Both the position numbers and the translations under genes were made by a program. 64,000 bases of DNA from a bacterium. GTDB taxonomy: Bacteria; DRYD01. The stretch is taken from assembly GCA_030549815.1 (NCBI GenBank), contig JAUQQQ010000005.1:1-64000 (forward strand). The letters are read 5' to 3'. A model generated the notes under the pieces. The model was not told where the DNA came from. It saw only the letters and a program-made list of their open reading frames with translations, and did no database searches. This document shows, in pieces, positions 36,118 to 46,470 of the stretch; position 1 is the first letter of the stretch, and every line of letters begins with the position of its first letter.

Positions 36118-38559
36118 TTACATTCTAATTGGGAATTGAATAGCAAACTTAGAATAATATTTATTAAACTCTGCGGTTAGGCCCAACCTCACTTTTCTAT
36201 TTTGTTTATCTTGATAAAATGCACCAAATCTTAAGGTAAATTCAGATAGATTATTTTGGAAAATATAATCAGATCCTTGCAAATTTTCAATTACCTGAAT
36301 TTCCTTGTTATTCAAAAGAAAATATCCCCTCACAGTAAGGAAAAAGATATCTGTATTTGTAAAATCAATTTTATCAATCCCTAAATAAAATTGATCAATA
36401 CTTTGTTGATCTACTTTTATATTTTTTTGCCATAACAAATTTTGAGTATTAGTTACATAATTCAATTTAGAAAGAATATTATTTTCAAATCCCAAAACTA
36501 TATTTTCTTTATTTCTTGTTTTCCAAGAAAATTCTAATCTAAAGTTTTTAGTATTAGAATTAAATTTTAGTGTTTCTTGAACACTTAAATCAACCCCTGT
36601 GTAAGAATTAATTTTATTACTCAAATTATAATTATTAAAATTTGCAAGCACATAAAATTTTGCTTGATCAAATAAAAAGTAAAGTCCATAACCTAAATAA
36701 TTTGTTTTTCTTTCAAAAGGTATTTGACTTCGAAAGTAATTTTGATTTGAGGATTCCACTTTTCCTGTAGATATAATTACACCCAATTTCATATTTTCTT
36801 TTAGGTATTTGTCGGCAACAAAATTAGTTCCCCACAATTTACCATCAAAGTTAAATTGATTAGATTCAAATTTCTCAAAAACATTGAAATTTCTTAATTT
36901 TACGTTTTTAGAAAATTTTGATTCCTCACTATCGCTACTTAAGTTCAATACAACTTGATTCCTTATGTGCTCAGAAATATTTGTTCCAATAATAAAATCC
37001 TGGATTCTACTGCTATTAGCAATACTACTTCCACTTGCTGAATTTATAGTAAAGATAATAGAAGAATTATCTCCTACATTATCAAACCAGGAGACTTTAA
37101 TATTAGGGTTAAGTACAAAATGGCTTACAAAGTTTAGATCAAACTGACCACTGACATTGGACCCTTGGTTTTCTATTAAATAGTAGGGTTTATTTAAATG
37201 TATATCTTGCCCTACATAAAGGTGTAAAATAGTATTGTTTAGATTCAAGTTAGAAGCATTATATACAAGTATTGGTCGCAACATAGTATTCGGATCACCG
37301 TTAATAAAGTAAGCAAAATTCAACAATTCAGCATTAGAATTATTTACGATTATGTGTCTTACATTATTATCCAGATCCATCAATACTGGAGTTTGAATTT
37401 GTATTGGATTAGTCCAACCTGATTGAAACAAATTTATTCCTGCAGCAGAAAAGTTATTCACAGTACTCCCCTTAACTCTTATCATTCCTGTATTTAAAAT
37501 ACTTCCTGAATTTACGTTAGCAAAATAAATTCCACTCGTAGAATCAACAGTTCCACTAAATGAACTATCCCAACTATTAAAAACATTTATTATTCCATTA
37601 TTTGAAACATTAACAAAATTACATCTAAAAACAGCAATACCATCATTGGATAAAAAATTGTAGTTAGATCCCGATAGTAAAATATCCGTTTGAATTAAAC
37701 CACTATTTTGAATATTTACAACATTATTTGTATTATTAGGATTATAAACCAATAATGCTTGATTACGAAATAAAGAGGCAAGGGAATTAGTTGAATTAGC
37801 AATATTGAAAATATTTCCATCGTTGGAAAAATTAACATTTATAGAGTTAGAAAAAGATAAAGAATTAAAAGTATAATTATATACTCCTCCAATAATTTGA
37901 GTATTTTGAAGATTGATCGTATTTTGAATATTACCAGAATTTTGAAAATTATCTGCGATTTTCGTATCAAAAGAAGTTAAAGAAAAATTATATAGATTAT
38001 CTATGTTAGAATTTTGAACATTTATATTGTTAGTTATATTTCCTATATTTTGGATATTAGAAAAATCAACGTTAACTGAATATAGAGAATAGTTATAAAA
38101 ATTTCCTGTCGGTTGATTTGTTATATCAATGTTATTATTAATAATACCATTATTTTGCAAAAAAGAATTTTGACTATAATTTACCCAATTATATCCAACC
38201 CAACTAACAACGTTTATAAAATTAAACCCTAATAAATTCTGGTTATTAATGTTTGCATAATTAGATATAGTGGAATTGTTGGTGAAAGTTGATGAACTAC
38301 CACTTCCAGTTCCTCCATAAACATAGGTAGCAAAATTATGATTCCAACCGTTATTAAAAGAAGAAGAAAAGGTATTATTAAGATTAGAGTTAATCGTAAG
38401 TGTAGATGAATTAATAATAGGAGGATTAATTACAGTAAAACCAAAAGGACTTCCATCAATAGATGCTGCTGTGTGAACTTGATTCCCCGCATAGACAATA
38501 TTTAAAAAAAGCAAAAAAATAATAAACGAAAAAATAGTTAAACTTAAAATTACTTTCAT
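36118..38559 (-). CDS. Autotransporter-like outer membrane protein
   Basis: 813 residues. Signal peptide (MKVILSLTIFSFIIFLLFLN...VYA), a long passenger of irregular repeats built on NNGIINN, IQNSGNI and NVSNNGIINV (beta-helix type), then from about residue 550 a region of alternating strands with aromatic residues (YLGYGLYFLF, FRLEFSW, FTLRFGAFY) that looks like a C-terminal beta-barrel. The very end is IQFPIRM, without the usual terminal Phe. TTG-GGT-ATG precedes; the ATG at 38559 has AAGGGTG 7 bases upstream. It is probably surface-exposed. An alternative is a non-autotransporter repetitive OMP. Confidence 0.78.
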   Translation of the reverse strand: MKVILSLTIFSFIIFLLFLNIVYAGNQVHTAASIDGSPFGFTVINPPIINSSTLTINSNLNNTFSSSFNNGWNHNFATYVYGGTGSGSSSTFTNNSTISNYANINNQNLLGFNFINVVSWVGYNWVNYSQNSFLQNNGIINNNIDITNQPTGNFYNYSLYSVNVDFSNIQNIGNITNNINVQNSNIDNLYNFSLTSFDTKIADNFQNSGNIQNTINLQNTQIIGGVYNYTFNSLSFSNSINVNFSNDGNIFNIANSTNSLASLFRNQALLVYNPNNTNNVVNIQNSGLIQTDILLSGSNYNFLSNDGIAVFRCNFVNVSNNGIINVFNSWDSSFSGTVDSTSGIYFANVNSGSILNTGMIRVKGSTVNNFSAAGINLFQSGWTNPIQIQTPVLMDLDNNVRHIIVNNSNAELLNFAYFINGDPNTMLRPILVYNASNLNLNNTILHLYVGQDIHLNKPYYLIENQGSNVSGQFDLNFVSHFVLNPNIKVSWFDNVGDNSSIIFTINSASGSSIANSSRIQDFIIGTNISEHIRNQVVLNLSSDSEESKFSKNVKLRNFNVFEKFESNQFNFDGKLWGTNFVADKYLKENMKLGVIISTGKVESSNQNYFRSQIPFERKTNYLGYGLYFLFDQAKFYVLANFNNYNLSNKINSYTGVDLSVQETLKFNSNTKNFRLEFSWKTRNKENIVLGFENNILSKLNYVTNTQNLLWQKNIKVDQQSIDQFYLGIDKIDFTNTDIFFLTVRGYFLLNNKEIQVIENLQGSDYIFQNNLSEFTLRFGAFYQDKQNRKVRLGLTAEFNKYYSKFAIQFPIRM

Positions 38560-38711
38560 ACCCAATCACCCTTCCCTTTACTATTTATTATTGTTAAAAT
38601 TTTTATTACTTTCTTTTTGAATTCTATTAAATTAATTCTACAGCCCTCTTTTATTATCCTCCATTAAATATTTAAAAAAGAAAAATAAAACAATTGTAGA
38701 AATAATATAAA

Positions 38712-40274
38712 ATGATGAAATTAGGGCAAATAGGGTTAGGATACTGGGGAGAAAATATATTCAGAAATCTTTTAAAAATCGACAAAGTAAACTCAATTAC
38801 TATATTTGATGAAGATAAAACAAGAATCAATTACATTATTGAAAAATACAAAGGAGTAAAAGAAATTTTGGTAGCAGAAAAAAAGGAAGATCTAATAAAC
38901 CTCGATTGTATTTTTATATCCACTCCCGCAGCAACACATTATGACTTAGCAAAGTTCTTTATTGAAAACAAAAAACACATCTTCGTAGAAAAACCACTAT
39001 CCCTAAAAGTTAGCCAGGCAATAGAATTAAAAGAACTATCAAAAAAGAATGGAGTAATCTTAATGGTAGGGCACCTACTGCTCTACCACCCAGCAGTAAA
39101 AAAAATCAAACAAATAATAAAAGAAGGATCCTTAGGAAGAATATACTACATTTATTCAAACAGGTTGAATCTAGGTAAATTAAGGACAGAAGAAAACATA
39201 CTGTGGTCTTTCGCACCACATGATATATCCGTAATCCTTTATTTATTGGAAGAAGAACCAAAAAATGTATCCGCATTCGCATCAGCACATATAAACCCAG
39301 AAATTTTTGATATAACACTTACAACTCTGGAATTTTCTAATAACATTAAAGCCCATATATTCGTTAGTTGGCTAAACCCATTCAAAGAACACAAAATGAC
39401 AATCATAGGATCAAAAGGAATGTTAGTTTTTGATGATCTAACAAAAGAAAAATTATTTTTCTACCCACACAAAATAGAATGGAAAGAAGGAAAGATACCA
39501 GTTGCAAACAAAGCAGAATACCAAACAATAGAAATTGAAAACTCTGAACCTTTATACAATGAATTAACGCACTTTTTAGAATGTATAGAAAAAAATTCGG
39601 AACCTTTAACTAATGCTGACGAATCTATTAGAGTGTTAAAAATAATAGAAAAAGCAGAGAATTACATAAAAAATAACCGAGAAAGAAAAAATCAAGAAAG
39701 AGAATATTTCATCCATGAAAGCAGCTATATAGATGAAAACGTTGAGATTGGTAAAAATACTAAAATATGGCATTTTTGTCACGTTTTAAGAAACACAAAA
39801 ATAGGAGAAAATGTTATATGTGGGCAGAACGTAATGATTGGTCCTGATGTGATTATCGGTAATGGTTGCAAAATACAGAACAATGTTTCAATATATAAAG
39901 GTGTTGAATTAGAAGATGATGTTTTTTGCGGTCCTTCCTGTGTATTCACAAATGTATATAATCCAAGGGCTTTCATCGAAAGAAAAAATGAATTTAGGAA
40001 AACATTGGTAAAAAAAGGAGCAACAATAGGAGCAAATGCAACAATAGTGTGCGGAGTAACTATCGGGAAATATTCTTTCATAGGTGCAGGAGCAGTTGTT
40101 AATAAAGATGTACCTGACTATGCTCTTGTTGTAGGAGTACCTGCAAAACAAATAGGATGGGTATGTAAATGCGGAACACGACTAAAATTTGAACAAAACT
40201 ACGCAGTATGCCAATATTGTCAAAACGAATATAAATTAGAAGAAAATAAAGTTATACCTGTAAAAGAAAAATAG
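38712..40274 (+). CDS. Fusion: Gfo/Idh/MocA dehydrogenase + left-handed beta-helix N-acetyltransferase (WlbA-WlbB type)
   Basis: 520 residues. N-terminal half: Rossmann start [38 protein letters not shown] and PHDISVIL, as in UDP-GlcNAcA 3-dehydrogenases. C-terminal half (from about 340): hexapeptide repeats ([34 protein letters not shown]) and PAKQIGWVC, as in WlbB/WbpD acetyltransferases, ending in a small zinc ribbon (CKCGTRL...CQYC). The two steps build UDP-2,3-diacetamido sugars for O-antigen. The aminotransferase (WlbC) is not adjacent. Confidence 0.9.
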   Translation: MMKLGQIGLGYWGENIFRNLLKIDKVNSITIFDEDKTRINYIIEKYKGVKEILVAEKKEDLINLDCIFISTPAATHYDLAKFFIENKKHIFVEKPLSLKVSQAIELKELSKKNGVILMVGHLLLYHPAVKKIKQIIKEGSLGRIYYIYSNRLNLGKLRTEENILWSFAPHDISVILYLLEEEPKNVSAFASAHINPEIFDITLTTLEFSNNIKAHIFVSWLNPFKEHKMTIIGSKGMLVFDDLTKEKLFFYPHKIEWKEGKIPVANKAEYQTIEIENSEPLYNELTHFLECIEKNSEPLTNADESIRVLKIIEKAENYIKNNRERKNQEREYFIHESSYIDENVEIGKNTKIWHFCHVLRNTKIGENVICGQNVMIGPDVIIGNGCKIQNNVSIYKGVELEDDVFCGPSCVFTNVYNPRAFIERKNEFRKTLVKKGATIGANATIVCGVTIGKYSFIGAGAVVNKDVPDYALVVGVPAKQIGWVCKCGTRLKFEQNYAVCQYCQNEYKLEENKVIPVKEK

Positions 40275-40285
40275 AGGTGATTGAA

Positions 40286-41209
40286 ATGTTAAAAAATATT
40301 ACAGAAAAAAACAAAATTTTTTTAACAATTTTACTTCTATTTATTTTTACAATCAATATTTCCTTTGCACTAAGTGTATCACCTAACAACGAATATTGCT
40401 GTTATCTTTATTTGTATAACAAATATTACCTTTTCGATCTAAAAGAGAAAAAAATAATAAAAAACGTTGAAATGCCTGATTACTATGACAATGTATTTTT
40501 CATTTCAAAAGATAAAGTTGCCTTTGTAAAAGGTCAAAAGATAGAAATTATGGATAGCTTAATTTTAAAACCAGAGGCACAATTTAATTTTAATCAAACA
40601 ATTAGAGATCTAAAAGTTGTAAAAGAAAACGATACAGAAAGTTTCTTCCTTATATTCACTGACTACTCTATTAGATATTTTAAATATGACAAAAACAAGG
40701 GCATAATTAATTTAATAACTCAAAAAGATTTAGTAAAATATCATGACTCATTAATCAAAGATAATGAAATATTCGTTGCTGACAATATGTTTATCTCTAT
40801 TTTCAGAGAATCATCGTTTCTTTTCTTTAAATGGCTGAGTTCAAAAAAAATAAAACTTGAAGATGTTGTTTATAGTTTAGATGTAGGGAAAAATAAATAC
40901 GCAGTTCTATATTATGTTTCTACAAGCAAAAGAAAAGTTTCTTTTTATACACTAAATGGAATGGAAATAACAACAAAAGAATTGGAAGGTAATTACCAAA
41001 AATTGTGGTTCGACAAATCTGAAAAAGAAGTTGTTCTTTTTGATAATTCAAACAGTATTAAAATACTTTCTCAAAATGGGGAAATAAGGGAAAGCAACAT
41101 ATATGGTGGAAAAATAGACCAAATGCAAAAATTCAACGAAGGATTCATATTAGTAGTAATAGAAGACAAACCCAATTTTGTTATTTTAGATAGTAATTTT
41201 AATATGTAA
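40286..41209 (+). CDS. Secreted protein of unknown function
   Basis: 307 residues. Signal peptide (about 10-28, FLTILLLFIFTINISFA), then beta-rich sequence with spaced strand pairs (YYLFDLKEKKIIKN, KVAFVKGQKIEIMD, KYAVLYYVSTSKRKVSFYTL, FILVVIEDKPNFVILD) suggesting a propeller-like fold. No motif allows a name. Start ATG 40286, preceded by GAGGTGA; the GTG at 40277 overlaps that site. It follows the sugar gene by 11 bases. The downstream gap 41210-41362 shows nothing clear. Confidence 0.72.
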   Translation: MLKNITEKNKIFLTILLLFIFTINISFALSVSPNNEYCCYLYLYNKYYLFDLKEKKIIKNVEMPDYYDNVFFISKDKVAFVKGQKIEIMDSLILKPEAQFNFNQTIRDLKVVKENDTESFFLIFTDYSIRYFKYDKNKGIINLITQKDLVKYHDSLIKDNEIFVADNMFISIFRESSFLFFKWLSSKKIKLEDVVYSLDVGKNKYAVLYYVSTSKRKVSFYTLNGMEITTKELEGNYQKLWFDKSEKEVVLFDNSNSIKILSQNGEIRESNIYGGKIDQMQKFNEGFILVVIEDKPNFVILDSNFNM

Positions 41210-41362
41210 ATCTAATAACAATCTTCATTTCTTAAAACCCTACCTATTTTTTCAATAGAGAGTATCTTTTCATATTCCCAAAAGAGTGTTTGGAATATCT
41301 TTGTTGAAATTTTTTTGTAAGGGAAGTTTGTGTAAGGAAGGTTCGCGAAAAAGGGGTGAAAA

Positions 41363-42595
41363 ATGATGAAACTCATTATTCCAGCTTTAATCTTAGCACT
41401 TATATTTTCTTTAAGTTATTCCAAAACTATAAGTATTTTAATAGGTGGGTCATTAGATGGATGGAAAGAGATAGCAGACGATTTCTGCAAACAAACAGGA
41501 ATAAAAGTAGATGTAGTCCAAGGCCCTCCATCTACAGACGGAAGAGAAATAATGTATTCTATTTCTTTATTGACTAAAACAAAAGGTTTTGATATAGTTT
41601 ATTTGGATGTTGTATGGCTAGGTAAATTTGCATCTGCTTCTTGGCTTACTCCGATATCGAATTTCGTAGATCCTTTGAAATATTTTAAAGAAAATAATTT
41701 AGCTGAATCGAGTTTTCTCGCATCCCTATATAAAGATACATTTTACACAGTTCCCATAAAAGCAGATGCAGGCATCCTTTACTACCGTAAAGACTTATTA
41801 GAAAAATATGGCTATAATGTGCCACAAACATGGGAAGAATTAAAAAATATAGCGTTGAAAATTAAAGAAGAAGAAAGAAAACAAGGAAACATAATAGAAG
41901 GATTTGTTTTTCAAGGTAAACAATATGAAGGATTGGTATGTGATTTTTATGAAGTACTCAGAGGAATGGGATATGAGTTAATAGGTCAAAAAGAAGGGAA
42001 ATTCGTAGTAAAAATTAAAGAAGATGAATTAGAAAAAGTGTTGCAATTTTTTAGAAGTTTAATAGAGGAAGGAGTAAGTCCTCAGTCAGTGGTTAATTAT
42101 GAAGAAGAAGAGTCAAGAATAGTATTTCAGCAAGGGAAAGCAGTTTTCGCCAGAAACTGGCCATATGCTATAAAAATGTTGGCAGAAGATGAAAATATGA
42201 AAGACAAATTCGGTGTTTCTGTTCTACCAGGTAAAAATCCTACGCTTGGAGGATGGGCACTGGCAGTTTCTAAATACTCACCAAATCAAAAAGAAGCCTG
42301 GATGTTCATCGATTTTGTCGTAAAAAACGGATTAAAAACACTTTTTCTAAAACGTGGAGATATACCAACAAAAATCGATTTATTCCAAGATCCTGCAATA
42401 AATCAAAAACTACCTTATTATGATGTTATAATGGAATCGATAGATTTTTCAAAGCCTCGAACAATACACCCTCTTTATCCAAGAATTTCCAATATAATCC
42501 AAATTTATGTAAGTGGAGTTTTAGCAGGAAAAATAAAACCCAAAGAAGCAGCAAAAAAAATGATTAACGAAATACAAAAAATTATTTCTTTATGA
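41363..42595 (+). CDS. ABC transporter solute-binding protein, family 1 (sugar-type)
   Basis: 410 residues. Signal peptide (about 1-20, no lipobox Cys). Binding-protein motifs: GIKVDVVQGPPSTDGRE, GFDIVYLDVVWLGKFA, YTVPIKADAGILYYRKDLLEKYGYNVPQTWEEL, RIVFQQGKAVFARNWPYA, GGWALAVSKYS and a typical C-terminal helix bundle. It belongs to the group that includes trehalose/maltose-binding proteins. No permease or ATPase gene is near, so its transporter is elsewhere. GGGGTGA lies before ATG 41363. Confidence 0.9.
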   Translation: MMKLIIPALILALIFSLSYSKTISILIGGSLDGWKEIADDFCKQTGIKVDVVQGPPSTDGREIMYSISLLTKTKGFDIVYLDVVWLGKFASASWLTPISNFVDPLKYFKENNLAESSFLASLYKDTFYTVPIKADAGILYYRKDLLEKYGYNVPQTWEELKNIALKIKEEERKQGNIIEGFVFQGKQYEGLVCDFYEVLRGMGYELIGQKEGKFVVKIKEDELEKVLQFFRSLIEEGVSPQSVVNYEEEESRIVFQQGKAVFARNWPYAIKMLAEDENMKDKFGVSVLPGKNPTLGGWALAVSKYSPNQKEAWMFIDFVVKNGLKTLFLKRGDIPTKIDLFQDPAINQKLPYYDVIMESIDFSKPRTIHPLYPRISNIIQIYVSGVLAGKIKPKEAAKKMINEIQKIISL

Positions 42596-42632
42596 AAGGA
42601 AACAAGATATTTATTCAGAATTATATGTAAGT

Positions 42633-43607
42633 ATGGAAGCAACGATAGATTTCAAATTAGCCGATAAAGTGTCAAAATTGATAGATGAAGTTAATAAAGT
42701 GATCGTGGGCCAGAGAAGTGTTATTTTGAAATGTATCTTAGCATTACTTGTTGATGGTAATGTTCTAGTAGAAGGTGTTCCTGGTTTAGCCAAAACATTG
42801 ATTTTTAAAACCTTAGCTTATGCAACAGGTGGAACATTCAGGAGAATTCAATTCACACCCGATTTACTACCAGCAGACATAACAGGAACAAGGGTTTTCA
42901 ACCCCCAAACATTAAATTTTGAAGTAGTATTGGGTCCCATATTCGCAAACTTTGTTTTAGCAGATGAGATAAATAGAGCTCCTGCAAAAGTACAAAGTGC
43001 TCTTTTGGAAGGAATGCAAGAAAAACAAGTAACCATAGGAAACCAAACTTTCCCATTGCCACGGCCATTCATAGTAATGGCTACACAAAACCCCATAGAA
43101 AGTGAAGGAACTTATCCACTTCCAGAAGCCCAATTGGATCGCTTCATAATGAAAGTTAAAATAGATTACCCTACTTTTGTTGAAGAAAAGGAAATACTAA
43201 GACGAATGCAAAGTAATTTTGACGTACCTAAGGTGGAAAAAGTAATAGAAATAAACGAAATCATAGATTTACAAATGGAAGTCGAGAAAATAAAGGTAAG
43301 CACTAAGATTGAAGATTATATAACAAAACTCGTTTTTATTACAAGAAAACCACATTTATATGGTTTAAATGCTTTATCTAAGTATATAATGTATGGAGCA
43401 AGTCCAAGGGCAACACTGGCATTTATCAAGCTCTCTAAAGCCCTTGCTTTCATAGACAAAAGGAGCTTCGTAATACCAGAAGATATCGAATATCTCGCTT
43501 TCGACGTATTAAGACATAGAATAATCCTAACTTATGAAGCACAAGCAGAAAACATAACAACAGAAGATATAATCCTTACAATCATTAAATCACTACCTAA
43601 AGTATGA
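42633..43607 (+). CDS. MoxR-type AAA+ ATPase
   Basis: 324 residues. Walker A EGVPGLAKT, ARRIQFTPDLLPADITG-like segment (RRIQFTPDLLPADITG), Walker B LADEINRAPAKVQSALLEGM, sensor 1 MATQNPIESEGTYPLPEAQLDRF, sensor 2 ASPRAT. MoxR ATPases are chaperone-like and usually pair with DUF58 and vWA proteins. The DUF58 partner candidate is at 31137. GGAAGCA upstream is weak; start at ATG 42633. An M42 peptidase follows 16 bases later. Confidence 0.93.
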   Translation: MEATIDFKLADKVSKLIDEVNKVIVGQRSVILKCILALLVDGNVLVEGVPGLAKTLIFKTLAYATGGTFRRIQFTPDLLPADITGTRVFNPQTLNFEVVLGPIFANFVLADEINRAPAKVQSALLEGMQEKQVTIGNQTFPLPRPFIVMATQNPIESEGTYPLPEAQLDRFIMKVKIDYPTFVEEKEILRRMQSNFDVPKVEKVIEINEIIDLQMEVEKIKVSTKIEDYITKLVFITRKPHLYGLNALSKYIMYGASPRATLAFIKLSKALAFIDKRSFVIPEDIEYLAFDVLRHRIILTYEAQAENITTEDIILTIIKSLPKV

Positions 43608-43623
43608 AAGGAGGTTAAAATTA

Positions 43624-44706
43624 ATGTATATTAATAAGCAATTTTTGTTTGATCTCCTTAACGCAATAGGACCCTCAGGATATGAAAAAGATGTTAGCAA
43701 AATATGGAAAGAATATGTATCGAAATTTGCAGACAATGTATTTACTGATTTTCATGGAAATTCATTCGCACAAATCAACAAAGGAGCAAACATCAGGTTC
43801 CTAGTAGCAGGTCATATAGATGAAATCGGCTTTATGGTATCACAAATAACAGAAGACGGGTTCATAAAATTCATCCCAATCGGTGGATGGGATACACAAA
43901 TCCCACAGGGCCAGAGAGTATGGATTAAATCCTCTAAAACAGGAAAAATAATAGAAGGTGGAATAGGCAAAAAACCTATACATTTATTAAAAGATGAAAC
44001 TGAAAGAAATAAAGTAGCAAAAATAGAAGATTTATGGATAGATATAGGAGCTTCGTCTAAACAAGAAGTAGAGGAGATAATTTCAATAGGAGACCCTATA
44101 GTTATTGCTGCGTCAGCAAAAGAAATTCTTAATAATAACATAATGTCAAGAGCTATAGATAACAGAGTAGGGGCTTTCACTGTTGCAGAAGCACTGAGAT
44201 TAGCCAAAGAATTAGGAGTTAAATCCGATATAGTTAGCGTAGCTACAGTTCAAGAAGAAATAGGCTTAAGAGGAGCATATACAAGTGCATACAGAGTTAA
44301 TCCACACGTAGGAATAGCAGTAGATGTAACTTTTGTATCAGATGATCCTGGAACTAAAGAATCAGCAAAAATAATCGGAGAAATCAAGGTATCAAAAGGA
44401 GCAGTCCTGACAATAGGACCCAACATTAATCCAAAGTTATTTGAAATACACAAATCAGTTGCAGAAAAACATCAAATCCCTTATCAAATTCAGCCTGCCC
44501 CCAGAGGAACAGGTACAGACGCTAACATAATTCAACTAACAAGAGAAGGACCTGCAACATCTTTAATATCAATACCTACAAGATACTTGCATACCCCAAT
44601 AGAATTATGTAATCTTAACGATTTGGATAACGTCGTCAAAATCATAGCATACTCAATAAAGGAAATCGAAGAAAATTATAAACTCGAAGATTTAATCCCT
44701 TGGTAA
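43624..44706 (+). CDS. M42 family metallo-aminopeptidase
   Basis: 360-residue dinuclear zinc peptidase of the glutamyl/deblocking aminopeptidase type (FrvX, YsdC). Metal and catalytic motifs: AGHIDEIG, ISRAIDNRVGAF-like (MSRAIDNRVG), VQEEIGLRG, AVDVTFVSDD, and YLHTPIE near the end. Members form large tetrahedral dodecamers that degrade peptides. AAAGGAGG precedes ATG 43624. It is the last gene of the MoxR pair. Confidence 0.93.
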   Translation: MYINKQFLFDLLNAIGPSGYEKDVSKIWKEYVSKFADNVFTDFHGNSFAQINKGANIRFLVAGHIDEIGFMVSQITEDGFIKFIPIGGWDTQIPQGQRVWIKSSKTGKIIEGGIGKKPIHLLKDETERNKVAKIEDLWIDIGASSKQEVEEIISIGDPIVIAASAKEILNNNIMSRAIDNRVGAFTVAEALRLAKELGVKSDIVSVATVQEEIGLRGAYTSAYRVNPHVGIAVDVTFVSDDPGTKESAKIIGEIKVSKGAVLTIGPNINPKLFEIHKSVAEKHQIPYQIQPAPRGTGTDANIIQLTREGPATSLISIPTRYLHTPIELCNLNDLDNVVKIIAYSIKEIEENYKLEDLIPW

Positions 44707-44861
44707 AATAATTATCACACAAAATAAAAGAACCAGTTAAACATATTTTTCAATGATCTTTTTTAAATATTTTCACAAATATTTTAAATTTGTAAAAAAA
44801 AAAATACTTTTTACTCGTTAGTTTTTTTTTATATTCTTTAAAGACAGGAGTTGATTAAACT

Positions 44862-46388
44862 ATGACAACAAGTAGTGTTAATAATAACCCAAGCAATAAC
44901 ACTACAAACACCAACAATTCGGTAAATACAAAACCTGTCCAAAGTCAAACAATATCATGTTCAACAACCACAGAGTCTACTTCAAATACAACAAAAGATA
45001 ACATACATCTTAAATATCAAAATTTAAAAGATATTCAAGTAGATAAAGTAATTAGTGGAGAAACAAACAAAAAACCAGAAAACAATCAATCATCCATAGG
45101 AGTTAATTCCAACAGCTTAGTTAATTCAGTAGGAGAAATATCAAACCAAATTGACCCCCATGCTCAAATATATCCATCCAACAACTACAGCCAAATAGGA
45201 TATCCCAGAAAACCAGATACCGAACTCAAAGATACTCACCTATCTAACATCGTATCAAAAGACGTCCAAAACCAAAAACAAAACCCTCAAAAACCAGATA
45301 CTGAACTCAAAGATACTCACCTGTCTAACATCGTATCGAAAGATATCCAAAATCAACAACAAAACAACATGGATGAAAATACAAAACAATTCGTAGATAA
45401 AGTAAATGATGTAGTTAATAATCCTGAAAAATATGCAAATCCATTTACAGGTAAGAATGGAAAAGGTGAGCAATGGAATAATTGGGGCCTTGGATTATTT
45501 AACACTTTAGCAGAAGGAAAGGATGAAGCATTAAAGCAAAAAGATGCTAAGGCGGCTCTTCAAAAACTAAGAGAAGAAGGTAGGTTAAGAACAGATTGGG
45601 ATAACTTAGCTCCAGGGTCATACATTTTGTGGGATGAAGGACAATGGGGGAAAATAGGAGTCTTCACAGGAGAAAGAAATGAAAAAGGAGAACCATTAAT
45701 AGTCATTACTGGAAATGGACAAGGAGATTTTACAGGTATAAAGAAAATCCCACTATCAGAAGCAGAAAAAATTCTCGGAGCCAAACCTGAAGGCTTCGCT
45801 TTACCACAGTTTGGAAATAACCAAACTCAACCTAATCAACCAAATCAAATTAACAACCAACCTAATAATGAACAAAATAATCCTTCACAAGTAAATCCAA
45901 ACAATTCAGGGCAAGTATCATTCCCACCTGATATGGATCCTGCTCAAAGAGAAAAAATAGAAAGATATTTAGCAAAAGCCAATGACGCCCTTGTTAATCC
46001 TCAGAAATATAGAAACCCTGGTAATAAAATGACGGGAAATGGGGAACAATGGGACCTCTGGTGCTTAGGATTTGTCAATGAAATGGGTGACAAAAAAGAT
46101 CCTTCGCTACAGCAAGACAGTGCAAAATTAGCATACTATGATCTTCTAAATAAAGGTAGAATAAGAACAGATTGGGATCAAATGGTACCAGGATCATACA
46201 TCTTATGGGATGAAGGAGAATGGGGACATATAGCAATATACACAGGAGAAAAGAATGAAAAAGGAGAACCCATAGTGATAACAACTACTGGTTGGGGCGG
46301 AGTAAGCGGAATCCATAAAATGCCACTTTCCCAATTAATACAAATGATGGGAGCAAAACCAGATGGTTGGGCAATACCTAAATTATAA
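44862..46388 (+). CDS. Protein with two CHAP/NlpC-like domains, the first inactivated
   Basis: 508 residues. Asn/Gln/Ser/Thr-rich N terminus (1-110), a 27-residue duplication (about 118-170), domain 1 (170-318), an N/Q/P linker (320-355), domain 2 (360-508). The domains share GEQWxxWxLGxxN, RTDWDxxxPGSYILWDEGxWG and NEKGEP. Domain 2 keeps a Cys401 (WCLGFVN) and His456 (GHIAIYTG) pair as in CHAP or NlpC/P60 hydrolases; domain 1 has Gly209 and Lys264 at those places. No signal peptide is seen. A cell-wall amidase or peptidase is a reasonable guess for domain 2, not a firm call. Confidence 0.8.
   Translation: MTTSSVNNNPSNNTTNTNNSVNTKPVQSQTISCSTTTESTSNTTKDNIHLKYQNLKDIQVDKVISGETNKKPENNQSSIGVNSNSLVNSVGEISNQIDPHAQIYPSNNYSQIGYPRKPDTELKDTHLSNIVSKDVQNQKQNPQKPDTELKDTHLSNIVSKDIQNQQQNNMDENTKQFVDKVNDVVNNPEKYANPFTGKNGKGEQWNNWGLGLFNTLAEGKDEALKQKDAKAALQKLREEGRLRTDWDNLAPGSYILWDEGQWGKIGVFTGERNEKGEPLIVITGNGQGDFTGIKKIPLSEAEKILGAKPEGFALPQFGNNQTQPNQPNQINNQPNNEQNNPSQVNPNNSGQVSFPPDMDPAQREKIERYLAKANDALVNPQKYRNPGNKMTGNGEQWDLWCLGFVNEMGDKKDPSLQQDSAKLAYYDLLNKGRIRTDWDQMVPGSYILWDEGEWGHIAIYTGEKNEKGEPIVITTTGWGGVSGIHKMPLSQLIQMMGAKPDGWAIPKL
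45211..45372 (+). repeat. 81-bp in-frame tandem duplication
   Basis: Two copies with an 81-base period encode KPDTELKDTHLSNIVSKD followed by a variable Gln/Asn/Pro tail. Differences are mostly synonymous or in the tail, which implies selection on the peptide. Confidence 0.9.
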
Positions 46389-46411
46389 GAAATAAAAAAT
46401 AAAGAAAATAA

Positions 46412-46446
46412 AGGGGGTTTCACAAAAGAAGCCCCCTTATTTTTTT
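46412..46446. terminator. Bidirectional terminator between convergent genes
   Basis: AAGGGGG (46412-46418) pairs with CCCCCTT (46433-46439), loop of 14 bases, followed by A-T6 on the plus strand and preceded by an A-rich run that gives a T-run on the minus strand. It serves the 44862 gene and mutL, which converge here. Confidence 0.85.
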
Positions 46447-46470
46447 ATCAAAATTTTAGAAAATTCTTAA

